The notes beneath the pieces are model-generated. The model was not told the DNA's origin and did not search any database. It saw only the letters and a list, made by a program, of their open reading frames with translations. From positions 434,001-498,000 of the forward strand of contig NZ_CP070352.1 in the NCBI RefSeq assembly GCF_016919405.1: a stretch of DNA of 64,000 bases, read 5' to 3'. A program made the position numbers and the translations under genes. Source of the DNA: Ensifer sp. PDNC004 (GTDB taxonomy: Bacteria; Pseudomonadota; Alphaproteobacteria; Rhizobiales; Rhizobiaceae). Of this stretch, positions 24,637 through 33,667 are shown piece after piece (within the stretch, counting starts at the first letter, position 1; the number at the start of each line of letters is the position of its first letter).

Positions 24637-24683
24637 CGTCGCCCTCCCTTTAATAATCACACCAAAGAGAAAACTATCACAAC

Positions 24684-24723
24684 GGCGCAAAGAGGCTCCC
24701 CGCACAACTGGGGGGTTTGCGCC
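24684..24723. other. compact two-tier hairpin in an intergenic gap
   Basis: GGCGCAAA (24684-24691) pairs with TTTGCGCC (24716-24723). Inside it a C-rich run (24698-24701) can pair with the G run at 24710-24715 around the loop GCACAA/CT. It lies between the divergently oriented small genes at 24439 and 24920. It could be a leader element of the left gene or an independent terminator or small RNA. Only its symmetry supports it. Confidence 0.35.
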
Positions 24724-24919
24724 CTCGAACAGCAAATTCCTTTGCACAGTTGCCTGCGACGCAGACTGGCACCGGAACGTTGTGTGCCGAGGCAAACTTG
24801 ACACGATCGACGGCATCGCGTCAGCATGAGCGCTACTCAGAGCCACGACCTGGGAAGGCTCGCAGCTCGGCGGACGTCCGAGCAAACGCGCTCCGGCCCG
24901 GTCGCGAGGGAGGGAAAAG

Positions 24920-25042
24920 ATGGGTTATGATTGGAGCGGCTCACGCGAACGGCGGATGAAGGTTGCACGCTTCAGTGCGGCGCTGACACTGGCCGCAATG
25001 TTCGTAACCGTGGCGGCGCAGGTCGTGACGAGAGCAATCTGA
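24920..25042 (+). CDS. 40-residue small membrane protein
   Basis: ATG at 24920 follows CGAGGGAGGGAAAAG, one of the best ribosome sites in the window, and opens a 41-codon frame ending TGA at 25040-25042. The peptide starts MGYDWSGSRERRMKVARF, a basic soluble stretch, then has one hydrophobic segment (SAALTLAAMFVTVAAQVV, residues 19-36). That pattern suits a single-pass inner-membrane microprotein with the basic side in the cytoplasm. No homologue is recognised. Confidence 0.55.
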   Translation: MGYDWSGSRERRMKVARFSAALTLAAMFVTVAAQVVTRAI

Positions 25043-25251
25043 GCCCGACCTCTTCGTTATGATGAGGACGAAGACGCCCTCATCCGGGCGTCGGCTTCCC
25101 GCGCCACGCCATGGGGTGCCGGAAGAACCGAACCCCAGCTCCCATGGAGAGCAAAAGGCAAGTCTCGGCCGCCAGCGGCCACCTCTCCGGATATGTCCGA
25201 GCACGCTCGACAGCGAACGGGAGATCTTGGCGGCGCGAGCATGAAGGGCAA

Positions 25252-26247
25252 ATGACGACGACCATCAAATCCAGCGAGACACAGCCCGACCGTCTCAAGA
25301 TCGGCTTCGTTCTGGCGCGGTCCTTCACCCTTTCGGCATTCGCGCTGTTCATCGACACGCTGCGGCTTGCGAGCGACGAGCTCGACAAGTCCGGCCGCAT
25401 CCGCGCGGACTGGCAGGTCCTGGGCAACACGCGGCATCTCATCGCCTCCAGCTGCGGCGTGCAGGTGGCGCCGACATCCGACCTCGTCGATCCCGCCGGG
25501 TTCAACTACATCGTCGTGGTCGGCGGCCTGCTCAACAGCAAACAGCCGATCGACGACGACACGATCCGCTTCCTCCAGAAGGCGGCGGCGCGCAGGGTGC
25601 CTCTGATCGGCCTCTGCACCGGGACCTTCGTGCTTGCCGAAGCGGGCCTGATGACCGGGCACACCGTCTGCGTGAGCTGGCTTCATTATCAGGCGTTCCG
25701 CGAGCGCTTCCCCGATCTCAAGGTTCGTTCGGACCGCCTCTTCAACCTTGACCGCACCCGCGGGTCCTGCGCGGGCGGCAGCAGTGCCGCCGACATGGCA
25801 GCCCATATCGTGCGCCTGCACATCAGCAAGGAAGCCGAGCGGAATGCACTCGAGGTGCTGCAGATCGACAAGGCGCGCTCGCATCTTCATGTCCAGCCGA
25901 GAAAGCCGCTGGCGATCGAGAGCAACGACCCGCGCCTGAACGCCGCTCTCATCATCATGGAGCAGCACACGGACAACACGCTGTCGATCCCGGAACTGGC
26001 CGCATCCGTCGGCCTGTCCCGACGGCAGCTCGAGCGCCTGTTCATGGACAAGGCGAAGATGTCGCCGGCGCTGGTCTATCGGAAGTTTCGGCTGGAACGC
26101 GCCAAGCATCTCCTGACGCAGACGAAGGCGCCGCTGATCGACATCGCGCTCGAAGTCGGTTTCGAGAACGCCGGCCACTTCTCGCGAATTTTTGCGAAGA
26201 CCTACGGTCAATCACCGAGCAAGTTCAGGGCCACGCTTTCGGCGTGA
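25252..26247 (+). CDS. GlxA-family regulator (DJ-1/PfpI-like domain plus AraC)
   Basis: The 331-residue protein has an N-terminal class-I glutamine-amidotransferase-like domain (LKIGFVLARSFTLSAFALF; the Cys loop IGLCTGTFVLAEAGLMTG near 120) and a C-terminal AraC DNA-binding domain (LSIPELAASVGLSRRQLERL; PLIDIALEVGFENAGHFSRI). Relatives such as GbdR and CdhR control choline, glycine betaine or carnitine use. I start it at the ATG at 25252, where family similarity begins; the ribosome site (AAGGGCAA) is weak. No obvious target gene is adjacent. Confidence 0.88.
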   Translation: MTTTIKSSETQPDRLKIGFVLARSFTLSAFALFIDTLRLASDELDKSGRIRADWQVLGNTRHLIASSCGVQVAPTSDLVDPAGFNYIVVVGGLLNSKQPIDDDTIRFLQKAAARRVPLIGLCTGTFVLAEAGLMTGHTVCVSWLHYQAFRERFPDLKVRSDRLFNLDRTRGSCAGGSSAADMAAHIVRLHISKEAERNALEVLQIDKARSHLHVQPRKPLAIESNDPRLNAALIIMEQHTDNTLSIPELAASVGLSRRQLERLFMDKAKMSPALVYRKFRLERAKHLLTQTKAPLIDIALEVGFENAGHFSRIFAKTYGQSPSKFRATLSA

Positions 26248-26313
26248 CCCGTCCCAGGCGATCCGGTTAAAGGCACACTGGCCATAGCCGCCGCCGTCGG
26301 CTCGTCGGTTTCC

Positions 26314-27252
26314 TCAGGCCTGACCGCTACCCGCTGTCGCGGCTTCCTTGACGGCGAGTTCCGCCATGGCGAGCGCTGCCTCTCGCGTCGCTGCCGCCGC
26401 GATGAAGCGGCCGTTGTGGCAGAAGCGCGCGCCGGCCACGCCGCAAGCCGCCTCCAGTTCGCTGTTCGTCAGGCCGGCCCAGGCAGCCGGGAGATCGGCG
26501 CGCAGCTCGAACCCTTCGTCGGCCTTGCGAATGCCCGTCAGGCACCAGTCGTTCTCGCGCGGATGAACGACGAACAGCAGGTGGTCGGCGCCAGCCTTCA
26601 CGATCGCCGGGCGGAAAGGCATGCCCCGCGGCAGTTCGAGCACGCGACTCTCACCGGCAAGGGCGATCTGCGCAAGCACGAGCGCCTCGGCCCGAAGCTT
26701 TGAAGCGCGCTGCGACACGCCAGCCTCGACGAAGGCGCGCGCGATCGAAAGGGCCTGATGGAAGCTGCGATCCTCGGCCTCCTGGCCGCCTTCGTCGAAG
26801 ACAGGCTTCAAGGTCTCCAGCAGCGCCGACAGCGTCAACCCCGCCAAGGGCCCGGCAACCGAAGGGTCAAGCGCACCGTTGTCGACCAGATCGATCGGCA
26901 GCACGAAACGCGCATCGAAGGCGGCATGAACCGCCTCTACATGGGCCTCGGGAACACCAAACGCTGCCAGATAGGCGCGGCCGTAATGCTTCCAGATCAA
27001 GCCGAACGAACTGTAGGGCTGGCCGTCCTCTCGCACCGGCGCCCCGCGCTGATGGTGGTCGAACAATCCGGCCTCGGCATCATACTGGCCGCCGACATCG
27101 TAGATGATGCGGTCCGTCCCCGGCTTCAGCCATTCCGGCGCCCGGCTGCGAACGAGGCGAGCCTCGGGGAAAAGCCGCGTAAGAATGACGCTGGAAAGCA
27201 GTTCGTCGGCGTGGAAACCACCGGAATGGGTAACGAGAAAGTCTGGGATCAT
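26314..27252 (-). CDS. MYG1 family (UPF0160) DHH-like phosphoesterase/exonuclease
   Basis: The 312-residue protein has the MYG1 pattern VTHSGGFHADELLSSVILTR at the N-terminus, RIIYDVGGQYDAEAGLFDHHQRG (about 45-67, metal-binding Asp and His-His) and LPIDLVDNGALDP. Eukaryotic MYG1 is a 3'-5' RNA exonuclease; bacterial members are little studied. The ATG at 27252 is chosen because family similarity starts there. It converges on the GlxA-type regulator gene with 66 bp between. Confidence 0.88.
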   Translation of the reverse strand: MIPDFLVTHSGGFHADELLSSVILTRLFPEARLVRSRAPEWLKPGTDRIIYDVGGQYDAEAGLFDHHQRGAPVREDGQPYSSFGLIWKHYGRAYLAAFGVPEAHVEAVHAAFDARFVLPIDLVDNGALDPSVAGPLAGLTLSALLETLKPVFDEGGQEAEDRSFHQALSIARAFVEAGVSQRASKLRAEALVLAQIALAGESRVLELPRGMPFRPAIVKAGADHLLFVVHPRENDWCLTGIRKADEGFELRADLPAAWAGLTNSELEAACGVAGARFCHNGRFIAAAATREAALAMAELAVKEAATAGSGQA

Positions 27253-27528
27253 TCCGAATGGCCTTATGGTTCGTGACGCGTGTGTGCGGCACGACATAGC
27301 CATTGCCTGCGGTGACCTCAACCCGTCATCGCGCCTTCGTCGCAGTGTTCTGTTCTCAACGCACCCAAATCCGGCGCGAGATGTCGCGCCGCTTCTGACG
27401 CTACCCCACACGTTCGCCAGCCGACGACATCACTGCCGTCAGATCCGCGACCTTGGCAGGCAACAACTCCCTTCCCGTCAACCGATCGACAAAGGTGTCG
27501 CCGTCACACCTTGCGCAGCAACATAGCC

Positions 27529-27828
27529 CTAACGCGCCATTTCGAAGATCGCCTCGCCGGAAATCGGGTCCGTGACCCCGAGATCCTGACCGAGTTCCAG
27601 GAGCGTATCGCGGAACGTATCGAGGTTCGCCTTCATCATGGGACGTGCCGCAGCGATCGCCTCAAGGCTTTCCCACTCGGCAATTGAGAAATACGATCCA
27701 TCCGCAGCCTTGCTGAGCGCCATCTTCCGCAAACCTTCAAAGTCGCGAAGAGCGCTGCGAAAAAGGTGCTCGAACCGTTCCTCTTGACCGGGTCTCACGC
27801 GGAAACGGACACAATTGCAAGCCGTCAT
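27529..27828 (-). CDS. antibiotic-biosynthesis-monooxygenase-like dimeric alpha/beta barrel protein
   Basis: The 99-residue protein contains VRFRVRPGQEERFEHLFR and YFSIAEWESLEAIAAARPMM, the usual strand-helix pattern of ABM/dimeric ferredoxin-like barrel proteins. The start at 27828 has AGGGAGGTTAGG directly upstream and gives the family length; a longer upstream frame lacks similarity. Members range from quinol monooxygenases to stress proteins of unknown role. It is divergent from the copper ATPase gene but separated from it by over 300 bp. Confidence 0.7.
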   Translation of the reverse strand: MTACNCVRFRVRPGQEERFEHLFRSALRDFEGLRKMALSKAADGSYFSIAEWESLEAIAAARPMMKANLDTFRDTLLELGQDLGVTDPISGEAIFEMAR

Positions 27829-28085
27829 CCTAACCTCCCTATGGGACGCAACTTCTACAGGATGGATCCGATACGGTTCACTCGCAAGAGGCAGGAAAGG
27901 TACGGTTGCAGTCTCGGATCGCCGGCAAGCCTGGAGCCATTCGACCTGAGCTTTGACAAGCCTCCCGGGCCTCGCGGCCAAGCTTGCGTCAAGGACGCTG
28001 CGACCATGCGTTGCGGGCAATATCGCTACGGTGACAGGCCTCTCCCGGCCGTTCTGAAGATGGCGCAGAAATCTTCTTTTCGCCC
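27829..28085. other. intergenic stretch upstream of the copper ATPase promoter
   Basis: Together with the CueR-type promoter that follows, the gap to the ATPase gene is 318 bp. Apart from that promoter and the ribosome site of the leftward gene at 27829-27840, I see no convincing gene, repeat or hairpin. Confidence 0.5.
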
Positions 28086-28116
28086 TTGACCTTCCCATCG
28101 TTGGAAGCCCCATCTT
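28086..28116 (+). promoter_or_regulatory. CueR-type copper promoter of the P-type ATPase gene
   Basis: TTGACC (28086-28091), 19-bp spacer, CATCTT (28111-28116). The spacer holds the perfect dyad CTTCC-CATCGTT-GGAAG. Spacer length and dyad match MerR-family copper promoters such as E. coli copA. The regulator gene lies downstream at 30763. Confidence 0.88.
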
Positions 28117-28146
28117 GCGACAAAAGACAGAGAAAGGAGCACGATC

Positions 28147-30663
28147 ATGGGATCTGTGACCCCCATTAGAACGAACGATCTCGAAGCGATGTCCGCCGCG
28201 GCATTAAGCGCCAGCATTCCCGTCGAGGGCATGACCTGCGCATCCTGCGTGGCGCGCGTCGAAAAGGCGATTCGCGCCGTGCCTGGTGTCACCGAAGCCT
28301 CGGTCAACCTCGCAACCGAACGCGCCGACGTCCGCTTCGATGCCAGCACCAAGTCCGCCGATATCGTCAAGGCGATCGAGAATGCCGGGTATGGTGCGGC
28401 CGAAGACACGATCGAGCTCACCATCGAGGGCATGACCTGCGCCTCCTGCGTCGCGCGCATCGAAAAGGCGCTGAAGACCGTGCCGGGTGTCACCGAGGCC
28501 AACGTCAACCTGGCGACCGAGCGCGCGTCGGTGCGGGTAACCAGGGGCATCGCCACGGCCGCAGCACTCGAAGAAGCGGTCCGCGTTGCCGGCTATGCCG
28601 CCAAGCGCATCACCGGCGACGAAAGCGTCGACCGCGAAGGCGAGAAGCGCGAACAGGAGACCCGCAAGCTTGCGCGCTCGCTGCTGATTGCCGGCGTGCT
28701 GACGCTGCCGATCTTCTTGCTTGAAATGGGCTCGCACTTCATTCCGGCCGTGCACGAATTCGTCATGAATAATATCGGCATGCAGGAAAGCTGGTATCTG
28801 CAGTTCGTGCTGACGACGCTGGTGCTCTTCGGCCCGGGCCTGCGCTTCTACCAGAAGGGCGTTCCCGCCCTCTTCCGCCTGGCGCCCGACATGAACTCGC
28901 TGGTCGCAATCGGCACGTCCGCCGCCTGGATCTATTCCGTGGTCGCCACCTTCGCGCCCGATCTCCTGCCTGACGGCACCGCCAACGTCTATTACGAGGC
29001 GGCCGCCGTCATCGTGACGCTGATCCTGCTCGGCCGCTTCCTGGAAGCCCGCGCCAAGGGCCGGACCTCCGAGGCGATCAAGCACCTGATGGGGTTGCAG
29101 GCAAAGACCGCCCGCGTCATCCGCAACGGTGAGACGATCGAGGTTCCGCTCTCCGACGTCACCACCGGCGACAGCGTCGTGGTGCGCCCCGGCGACCGTG
29201 TCCCGGTCGACGGCAGCGTCATCGACGGCAACTCCTATGTCGACGAATCGATGATCACCGGCGAGCCCGTTCCGGTCGAAAAGATCGCCGGCAGCGAGGT
29301 GGTCGGCGGCACGATCAACAAAACCGGCTCCTTCACCTTCCGCGCCACCAAGGTCGGCGCCGACACGGTGCTGGCGCAGATCATCAAGATGGTCGAGCAG
29401 GCCCAGGGCGCCAAGCTGCCGATCCAGTCGCTGGTCGACCGTGTCACCGCCTGGTTCGTGCCGGCCGTCATCGCGATTGCGCTTCTGACGTTCGGCGTCT
29501 GGCTGATCTTCGGTCCGGATCCGGCACTCACCTTCGCGCTCGTCAACGGCGTCGCCGTGCTGATCATCGCCTGCCCCTGCGCCATGGGCCTTGCCACGCC
29601 GACCTCGATCATGGTCGGCACCGGCCGCGCCGCCGAAATGGGCGTGCTCTTCCGCAAGGGCGAGGCGCTGCAGACGCTGCGCAACGCCGCCGTCATCGCC
29701 GTCGACAAGACCGGCACGCTGACCAAGGGCCGGCCGGAACTGACCGACCTCGAAACCGCCGAAGGCTTCGACCGTGACACCGTGCTGACGCTGGTCGCCG
29801 CCGTCGAAACCCGCTCCGAGCACCCGATCGCCGAAGCGATCGTCGAGGCGGCCAAGGCAAAGGATCTTGATATCGCTGAACCGGCCAGGTTCGAGGCGAT
29901 CCCCGGATTCGGCGCCAGCGCCGAAGTCTCGGGCCGCTCCGTCCATGTGGGTGCCGACCGCCTGATGACGCAGCTGAAGCTCGACGTGTCGGCCTTCGCC
30001 GACCAGGCGGCTCGCCTCGGCTCGGAAGGCAAGAGCCCGCTCTATGCGGCGATCGACGGCAAGCTTGCGGCGATCATCGCCGTTGCCGACCCGATCAAGG
30101 AGACGACGCCGCAGGCGATCCGCATGCTGCACGATCTCGGCCTCAAGGTCGCGATGATCACCGGCGACAATCGTCGCACCGCCGAGGCGATCGCCGCCAA
30201 GCTCGGCATCGACGAGGTCATCGCCGAAGTGCTGCCGGACGGTAAGGTCGCGGCCCTGAAGAAGCTGAAGCAAGGCGGGCGCGCGGTGGCCTTCGTCGGC
30301 GACGGCATCAACGATGCGCCGGCGCTCGCCGAAGCCGATGTCGGCCTCGCGATCGGCACCGGTACGGACGTCGCCATCGAAAGCGCCGACGTGGTGCTGA
30401 TGTCGGGTGATCTCTTGGGTGTCCCGAATGCGATCGCGCTGTCGAAGGCGACGATCCGCAACATCAAGGAGAACCTGTTCTGGGCCTTCGCCTACAACGC
30501 GGTGCTGATCCCGGTTGCCGCCGGCGCGCTCTACCCGGTCTACGGCCTCCTGCTGTCGCCGATCTTCGCGGCCGGCGCCATGGCGCTGTCGAGCGTCTTC
30601 GTGCTCGGCAATGCGCTCCGGCTTCGGGCCTTTCGCCCGGTTGCCGCAGCACAGGCGGCCTAA
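28147..30663 (+). CDS. actP: Cu(I)-exporting P1B-type ATPase
   Basis: The 838-residue ATPase has two N-terminal heavy-metal domains with CASC (31-34 and 98-101), the membrane metal site CPC (476-478, in [13 protein letters not shown]), the phosphorylation site DKTGT (Asp520), the actuator TGEPVP, the HP locus SEHPIAEA and the hinge [14 protein letters not shown] (about 719). These are hallmarks of CopA/ActP, which pump Cu(I) out of the cytoplasm. The ATG at 28147 follows AAAGGAGCACGATC. The CueR promoter lies directly upstream. ActP is the rhizobial name. Confidence 0.95.
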   Translation: MGSVTPIRTNDLEAMSAAALSASIPVEGMTCASCVARVEKAIRAVPGVTEASVNLATERADVRFDASTKSADIVKAIENAGYGAAEDTIELTIEGMTCASCVARIEKALKTVPGVTEANVNLATERASVRVTRGIATAAALEEAVRVAGYAAKRITGDESVDREGEKREQETRKLARSLLIAGVLTLPIFLLEMGSHFIPAVHEFVMNNIGMQESWYLQFVLTTLVLFGPGLRFYQKGVPALFRLAPDMNSLVAIGTSAAWIYSVVATFAPDLLPDGTANVYYEAAAVIVTLILLGRFLEARAKGRTSEAIKHLMGLQAKTARVIRNGETIEVPLSDVTTGDSVVVRPGDRVPVDGSVIDGNSYVDESMITGEPVPVEKIAGSEVVGGTINKTGSFTFRATKVGADTVLAQIIKMVEQAQGAKLPIQSLVDRVTAWFVPAVIAIALLTFGVWLIFGPDPALTFALVNGVAVLIIACPCAMGLATPTSIMVGTGRAAEMGVLFRKGEALQTLRNAAVIAVDKTGTLTKGRPELTDLETAEGFDRDTVLTLVAAVETRSEHPIAEAIVEAAKAKDLDIAEPARFEAIPGFGASAEVSGRSVHVGADRLMTQLKLDVSAFADQAARLGSEGKSPLYAAIDGKLAAIIAVADPIKETTPQAIRMLHDLGLKVAMITGDNRRTAEAIAAKLGIDEVIAEVLPDGKVAALKKLKQGGRAVAFVGDGINDAPALAEADVGLAIGTGTDVAIESADVVLMSGDLLGVPNAIALSKATIRNIKENLFWAFAYNAVLIPVAAGALYPVYGLLLSPIFAAGAMALSSVFVLGNALRLRAFRPVAAAQAA

Positions 30664-30672
30664 GTTCGATCG

Positions 30673-30711
30673 TCTCCCCGGCTCTCGCCAGCATGGCGGA
30701 AGCCGGGGAGA
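30673..30711 (+). terminator. hairpin between copper ATPase and cueR genes
   Basis: TCTCCCCGGCT (30673-30683) pairs perfectly with AGCCGGGGAGA (30701-30711), an 11-bp stem, 9 bp after the ATPase stop. The short run CCTTATATT follows instead of a T tract. It may terminate or attenuate readthrough into cueR, and the ACCTT...AAGGG symmetry just after it may belong to the cueR promoter. Confidence 0.6.
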
Positions 30712-30762
30712 GACCTTATATTCTCAAGGGAATGTCCGCACGGCGGTAACAAGGATGACATC

Positions 30763-31233
30763 ATGAATATCGGCGAAGCTTCCCGCGCCTCCGGCGTATC
30801 GACGAAAATGATCCGCTACTACGAGACGATCGGCCTCATCCCGCAGGCCGACCGGAGCGAAGCCGGCTATCGCAACTATGGCGACAACGACGTCCATACG
30901 CTGCGCTTCATCCGCCGCTCGCGCGATCTCGGTTTCACCGTCCAGCAGATGGCCGACCTTTTGGCGCTCTGGCGCGACCGCGAGCGCGCCAGCGGCGAGG
31001 TCAAGAAGATCGCGCTCGAACATGTCGAGATCCTGGAGCGCAAGGCCGAGGAATTGAAGGCGATGAGCCGGACGCTCAAGCATCTCGCCGCCCATTGTCA
31101 CGGCGACGGGCGCCCGGACTGCCCCATTCTCGAGGATCTCGCCGACGCCACGAACGCGTCGACGAAGGCAACCGAGCCCGCCCGCTTCGGTACGGCCGGC
31201 ATCGATCCGGTCCGTAACCGGCGGCACGGGTGA
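30763..31233 (+). CDS. cueR: CueR/HmrR copper-responsive MerR-family activator
   Basis: The 156-residue protein begins MNIGEASRASGVSTKMIRYY, the MerR helix-turn-helix, and has a long dimerisation helix. The Cu(I) loop HCHGDGRPDC carries Cys112 and Cys120, the same spacing and positions as E. coli CueR. It activates promoters with a 19-bp spacer, two of which occur in this window. The C-terminal tail (about 128-156, Thr/Ala/Arg-rich) is longer than in CueR and like HmrR. Confidence 0.95.
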   Translation: MNIGEASRASGVSTKMIRYYETIGLIPQADRSEAGYRNYGDNDVHTLRFIRRSRDLGFTVQQMADLLALWRDRERASGEVKKIALEHVEILERKAEELKAMSRTLKHLAAHCHGDGRPDCPILEDLADATNASTKATEPARFGTAGIDPVRNRRHG

Positions 31234-31328
31234 CGACGCGTGTGCAGCCCGGGAGGCCTCACGCATTCGTGACGGCGCCAGGCGCAAGCATCATTGACAG
31301 GAATCAAAGGCGTTTCTACGGATCGATC

Positions 31329-31718
31329 ATGGAGAAGGTGCGAACCACATATCTGCGTTTGCTGATAGTGCTGAAGCTGGCGATCGCTTTGTCGCTGGCC
31401 GTGCTGCCTTTTTCCACCGCCTCCGGCATGATGCATGCGGCCGCGCACGGCTCGATGCAGATCGAGGCAGCCGCCAATCCGATGCAAGCTGCGACCGAGC
31501 ATTGCCCGAGCCTCGACAAGGGCAAGGTGAAGCCGGCACAAGAAAACGGCAAGGCGGACAAGAAGGATTGCTGCAAGACCTTCTGCGCCGCCGTCGCGGT
31601 GCTTGGCGATGTCGACGGCAGCCATCCGGCTTTCCCACGCTCGGTCCGCAATTTCGGCCCGCACCCGCAGCTCACCCCCGGTGAGCTCGACGGTCTTCAT
31701 CGCCCCCCAAGAGCCTGA
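31329..31718 (+). CDS. His/Met/Cys-rich secreted or anchored small protein, copper locus
   Basis: The 129-residue protein has an N-terminal hydrophobic helix (LRLLIVLKLAIALSLAVLPF) followed by SGMMHAAAHGSMQ, EHCPSLDKGK and KKDCCKTFCAA. Met, His and paired Cys after the membrane signal suggest periplasmic copper binding. A GTG frame begins at 31230 inside cueR, but the hydrophobic start fits the ATG at 31329 better; no strong ribosome site decides it. It lies between cueR and the lipoprotein gene. I cannot assign a family with confidence. Confidence 0.65.
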   Translation: MEKVRTTYLRLLIVLKLAIALSLAVLPFSTASGMMHAAAHGSMQIEAAANPMQAATEHCPSLDKGKVKPAQENGKADKKDCCKTFCAAVAVLGDVDGSHPAFPRSVRNFGPHPQLTPGELDGLHRPPRA

Positions 31719-31917
31719 TTTCGTGAACCTGTGACCGCTGCCGTGGGCTTCCTTTGGTCCTTGCCGACTAAAGGATCTGTGGCGGTGCGAAGCGTTGCCG
31801 TGGCTTCCGCGTGTCCGATGAGACGCTCGCCCCACCTCTAGCGCGGTCCGCGACAAGGCCCGCCCGGTTTCATCCGGTCGACGGCCGACCTCTGCCATTC
31901 ACATTTCAGGTTTGACC

Positions 31918-32148
31918 ATGAAACGTTTGTTTTCCATGGCGCTCCTGCCCATGATCCTGGGCGGATGCGCTGCCACATTGCCTGCCGAGGTCTCAAGCCT
32001 TGGCGATCCCGCCAACAGCACGAGCGGCATTCGAAACACGCAGTATCGCAGCCCCATTTCGGGCTACACCCACCGCGAACCGACCGGCCCCAAGGCCTGG
32101 GGACCGCTCAACGACGCGCAGTCGACCGCCAAGGGAGACGCGTCATGA
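31918..32148 (+). CDS. small lipoprotein of the copper efflux cluster
   Basis: MKRLFSMALLPMILGGCAAT is a lipoprotein signal with the lipobox LGGC (Cys17). The mature part contains the DPANSTSGIRNTQYRSPISG segment that recurs in small lipoproteins encoded next to copper/silver outer-membrane factors. It is 76 residues from the ATG at 31918; a TTG six bases upstream is possible. Its stop overlaps the start of the next gene (ATGA), so the two are translationally coupled. Confidence 0.8.
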   Translation: MKRLFSMALLPMILGGCAATLPAEVSSLGDPANSTSGIRNTQYRSPISGYTHREPTGPKAWGPLNDAQSTAKGDAS

Positions 32149-33602
32149 GGCTTCGCAAACTCAACCTCGCAGCAGCCATCGGTCTGCCTCTCGTGCTCGC
32201 CGGCTGCGTGACCGCATACTCGGCCAAGGACGCCGGCTTCACCACCGTGGATGCCAAGGTCTCGACGGCCGCGACCAAGAAGAGCGTCTGGATCCAGAAC
32301 CGCGAACAGGCCGACAAGGTCAATGCCGAGGTGAAGGCGCTGCTGAAGCGCAAGACCATCGACGCCGACACGGCCGTCCAGATCGCCCTTCTCAACAACA
32401 AGGGCCTGCAGGCGGCCTATGCCGATCTCGGCGACGCGTCGGCGGATGCCTGGCAGGCGACCTTGTTCCTCAACCCCACCGTCTCGATCGGCACGACCGG
32501 AATCGGCACGCCGGAACTGCAGGCCTATGAGGCGATCGAGGGCCTCGTCACGACCAATATCCTGGCGCTCCTGACCCGCGACAAGACGATCGCCATTGCC
32601 GATGCGCGTTTCCGCCAGGCGCAGCTCAACGCGGCGCTCAGCACACTGCAGCTGGCGGCCGAAACCCGCCGCGCCTGGATCGAAGCGGTTGCCGCTTGGG
32701 AAACCGTGGCACAGCTGAACCAGGCCCAGGCGGCGGCAGACGCCTCCTCGGAGCTCGCCGCAAAACTTGGCGAAACCGGCGCCATGGGCAAGGGCAACCA
32801 GGCGCGCGAGCACGTCTTCAACGCCGAACTTGCCGGCCAGACGGCCGAAGCCCGGCTTGCGGCGCGTCTTGCCAAGGAGAACCTGACGCGCCTGATGGGT
32901 CTCTGGGGTAGCGACGTCGACTACCAGGTTCCCAACCGCCTGCCGAACCTGCCGAAGACGCTGGCGCGCAAGGACAGCATCGAGGCGGAAGCGCTGAAAC
33001 GCCGCGTCGACCTGCAGATCGCCCGCCTCGATCTCGAAGCCGTGGCCAAGTCCTACAAGCTCACCGAAGCGACCCGTTATGTGACCGACCTCGAGCTCAT
33101 CGCCGGAGCGGAAGCGGAACGGGAGAAGGAGGACGACGGCACCAAGGTCGAGACAACTGGCCAGTTCGAGCTCGAATTCGTGATCCCGATCTTCGACAGC
33201 GGCAGCGCGCGCATGCGCAAGTCCGAGCTTGCCCATATGCGCTCGGCAAACCTGCTGGCGGAAAAGGCGGTCAACATCCGCTCGGAAGCCCGCTCGGCCT
33301 ACGAGGCCTATCGCTCGCGCTACGACATCGCCCGGCACTACCGCAACAACGTCGTGCCGCTGCGCACCAAGATCGAGGAAGAAGCGACGCTCAGCTACAA
33401 CGGCATGATCACCAGCACCTTCGAGCTGCTTGCCGACGTCAGGGCCAAGGTCAATTCGACCGTGCTCTCCGTCAACGCGAAGCGCGATTTCTGGCTGGCC
33501 GATGCCGACCTGATGACCGCCATCCACGGCGGCGGATCAGGTGGCTCGGCTGGAGGGGCGGCAGCACCCGCGGCAGCGGAAGCCGGCGGCGCCGGGCACT
33601 AG
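32145..33602 (+). CDS. TolC/CusC-family outer-membrane efflux lipoprotein
   Basis: The 485-residue protein has the lipobox VLAGC (Cys19) and the two-fold coiled-coil pattern of outer-membrane efflux factors (ALLNNKGLQAAYADLGDASA; EFVIPIFDSGSARMRKSELA; the repeated helix near ARSAYEAYRSRYDIARHYRN). The C-terminus is a Gly/Ala-rich tail (GGGSGGSAGGAAAPAAAEAG). The start is the ATG at 32145, overlapping the lipoprotein stop. No CusA/CusB-type pump or adaptor gene is adjacent. Confidence 0.88.
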   Translation: MRLRKLNLAAAIGLPLVLAGCVTAYSAKDAGFTTVDAKVSTAATKKSVWIQNREQADKVNAEVKALLKRKTIDADTAVQIALLNNKGLQAAYADLGDASADAWQATLFLNPTVSIGTTGIGTPELQAYEAIEGLVTTNILALLTRDKTIAIADARFRQAQLNAALSTLQLAAETRRAWIEAVAAWETVAQLNQAQAAADASSELAAKLGETGAMGKGNQAREHVFNAELAGQTAEARLAARLAKENLTRLMGLWGSDVDYQVPNRLPNLPKTLARKDSIEAEALKRRVDLQIARLDLEAVAKSYKLTEATRYVTDLELIAGAEAEREKEDDGTKVETTGQFELEFVIPIFDSGSARMRKSELAHMRSANLLAEKAVNIRSEARSAYEAYRSRYDIARHYRNNVVPLRTKIEEEATLSYNGMITSTFELLADVRAKVNSTVLSVNAKRDFWLADADLMTAIHGGGSGGSAGGAAAPAAAEAGGAGH

Positions 33603-33667
33603 GGCGGGTTGAGGAAAAATGTGTGCGGTTTCCGTACGCATCCGCCTCATTCAAAAAGGATCAGATC

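Noticed and set aside
28204..30273. 689-codon minus-strand frame opposite the copper ATPase
   Set aside because: Low-complexity Asp/Gly/Arg-rich antisense reading of a clear P-type ATPase.
31294..31322. TTGACA followed 17 bp later by TACGGA as a promoter for the His/Cys-rich protein
   Set aside because: The -10 match is poor, and transcription would begin almost at the start codon, leaving no leader.
31755..31775. TCCTT-N8-AAGGA as a third CueR operator upstream of the lipoprotein gene
   Set aside because: The spacing is even rather than the 7-base spacer of the two good sites, and no matching -10 hexamer is found.
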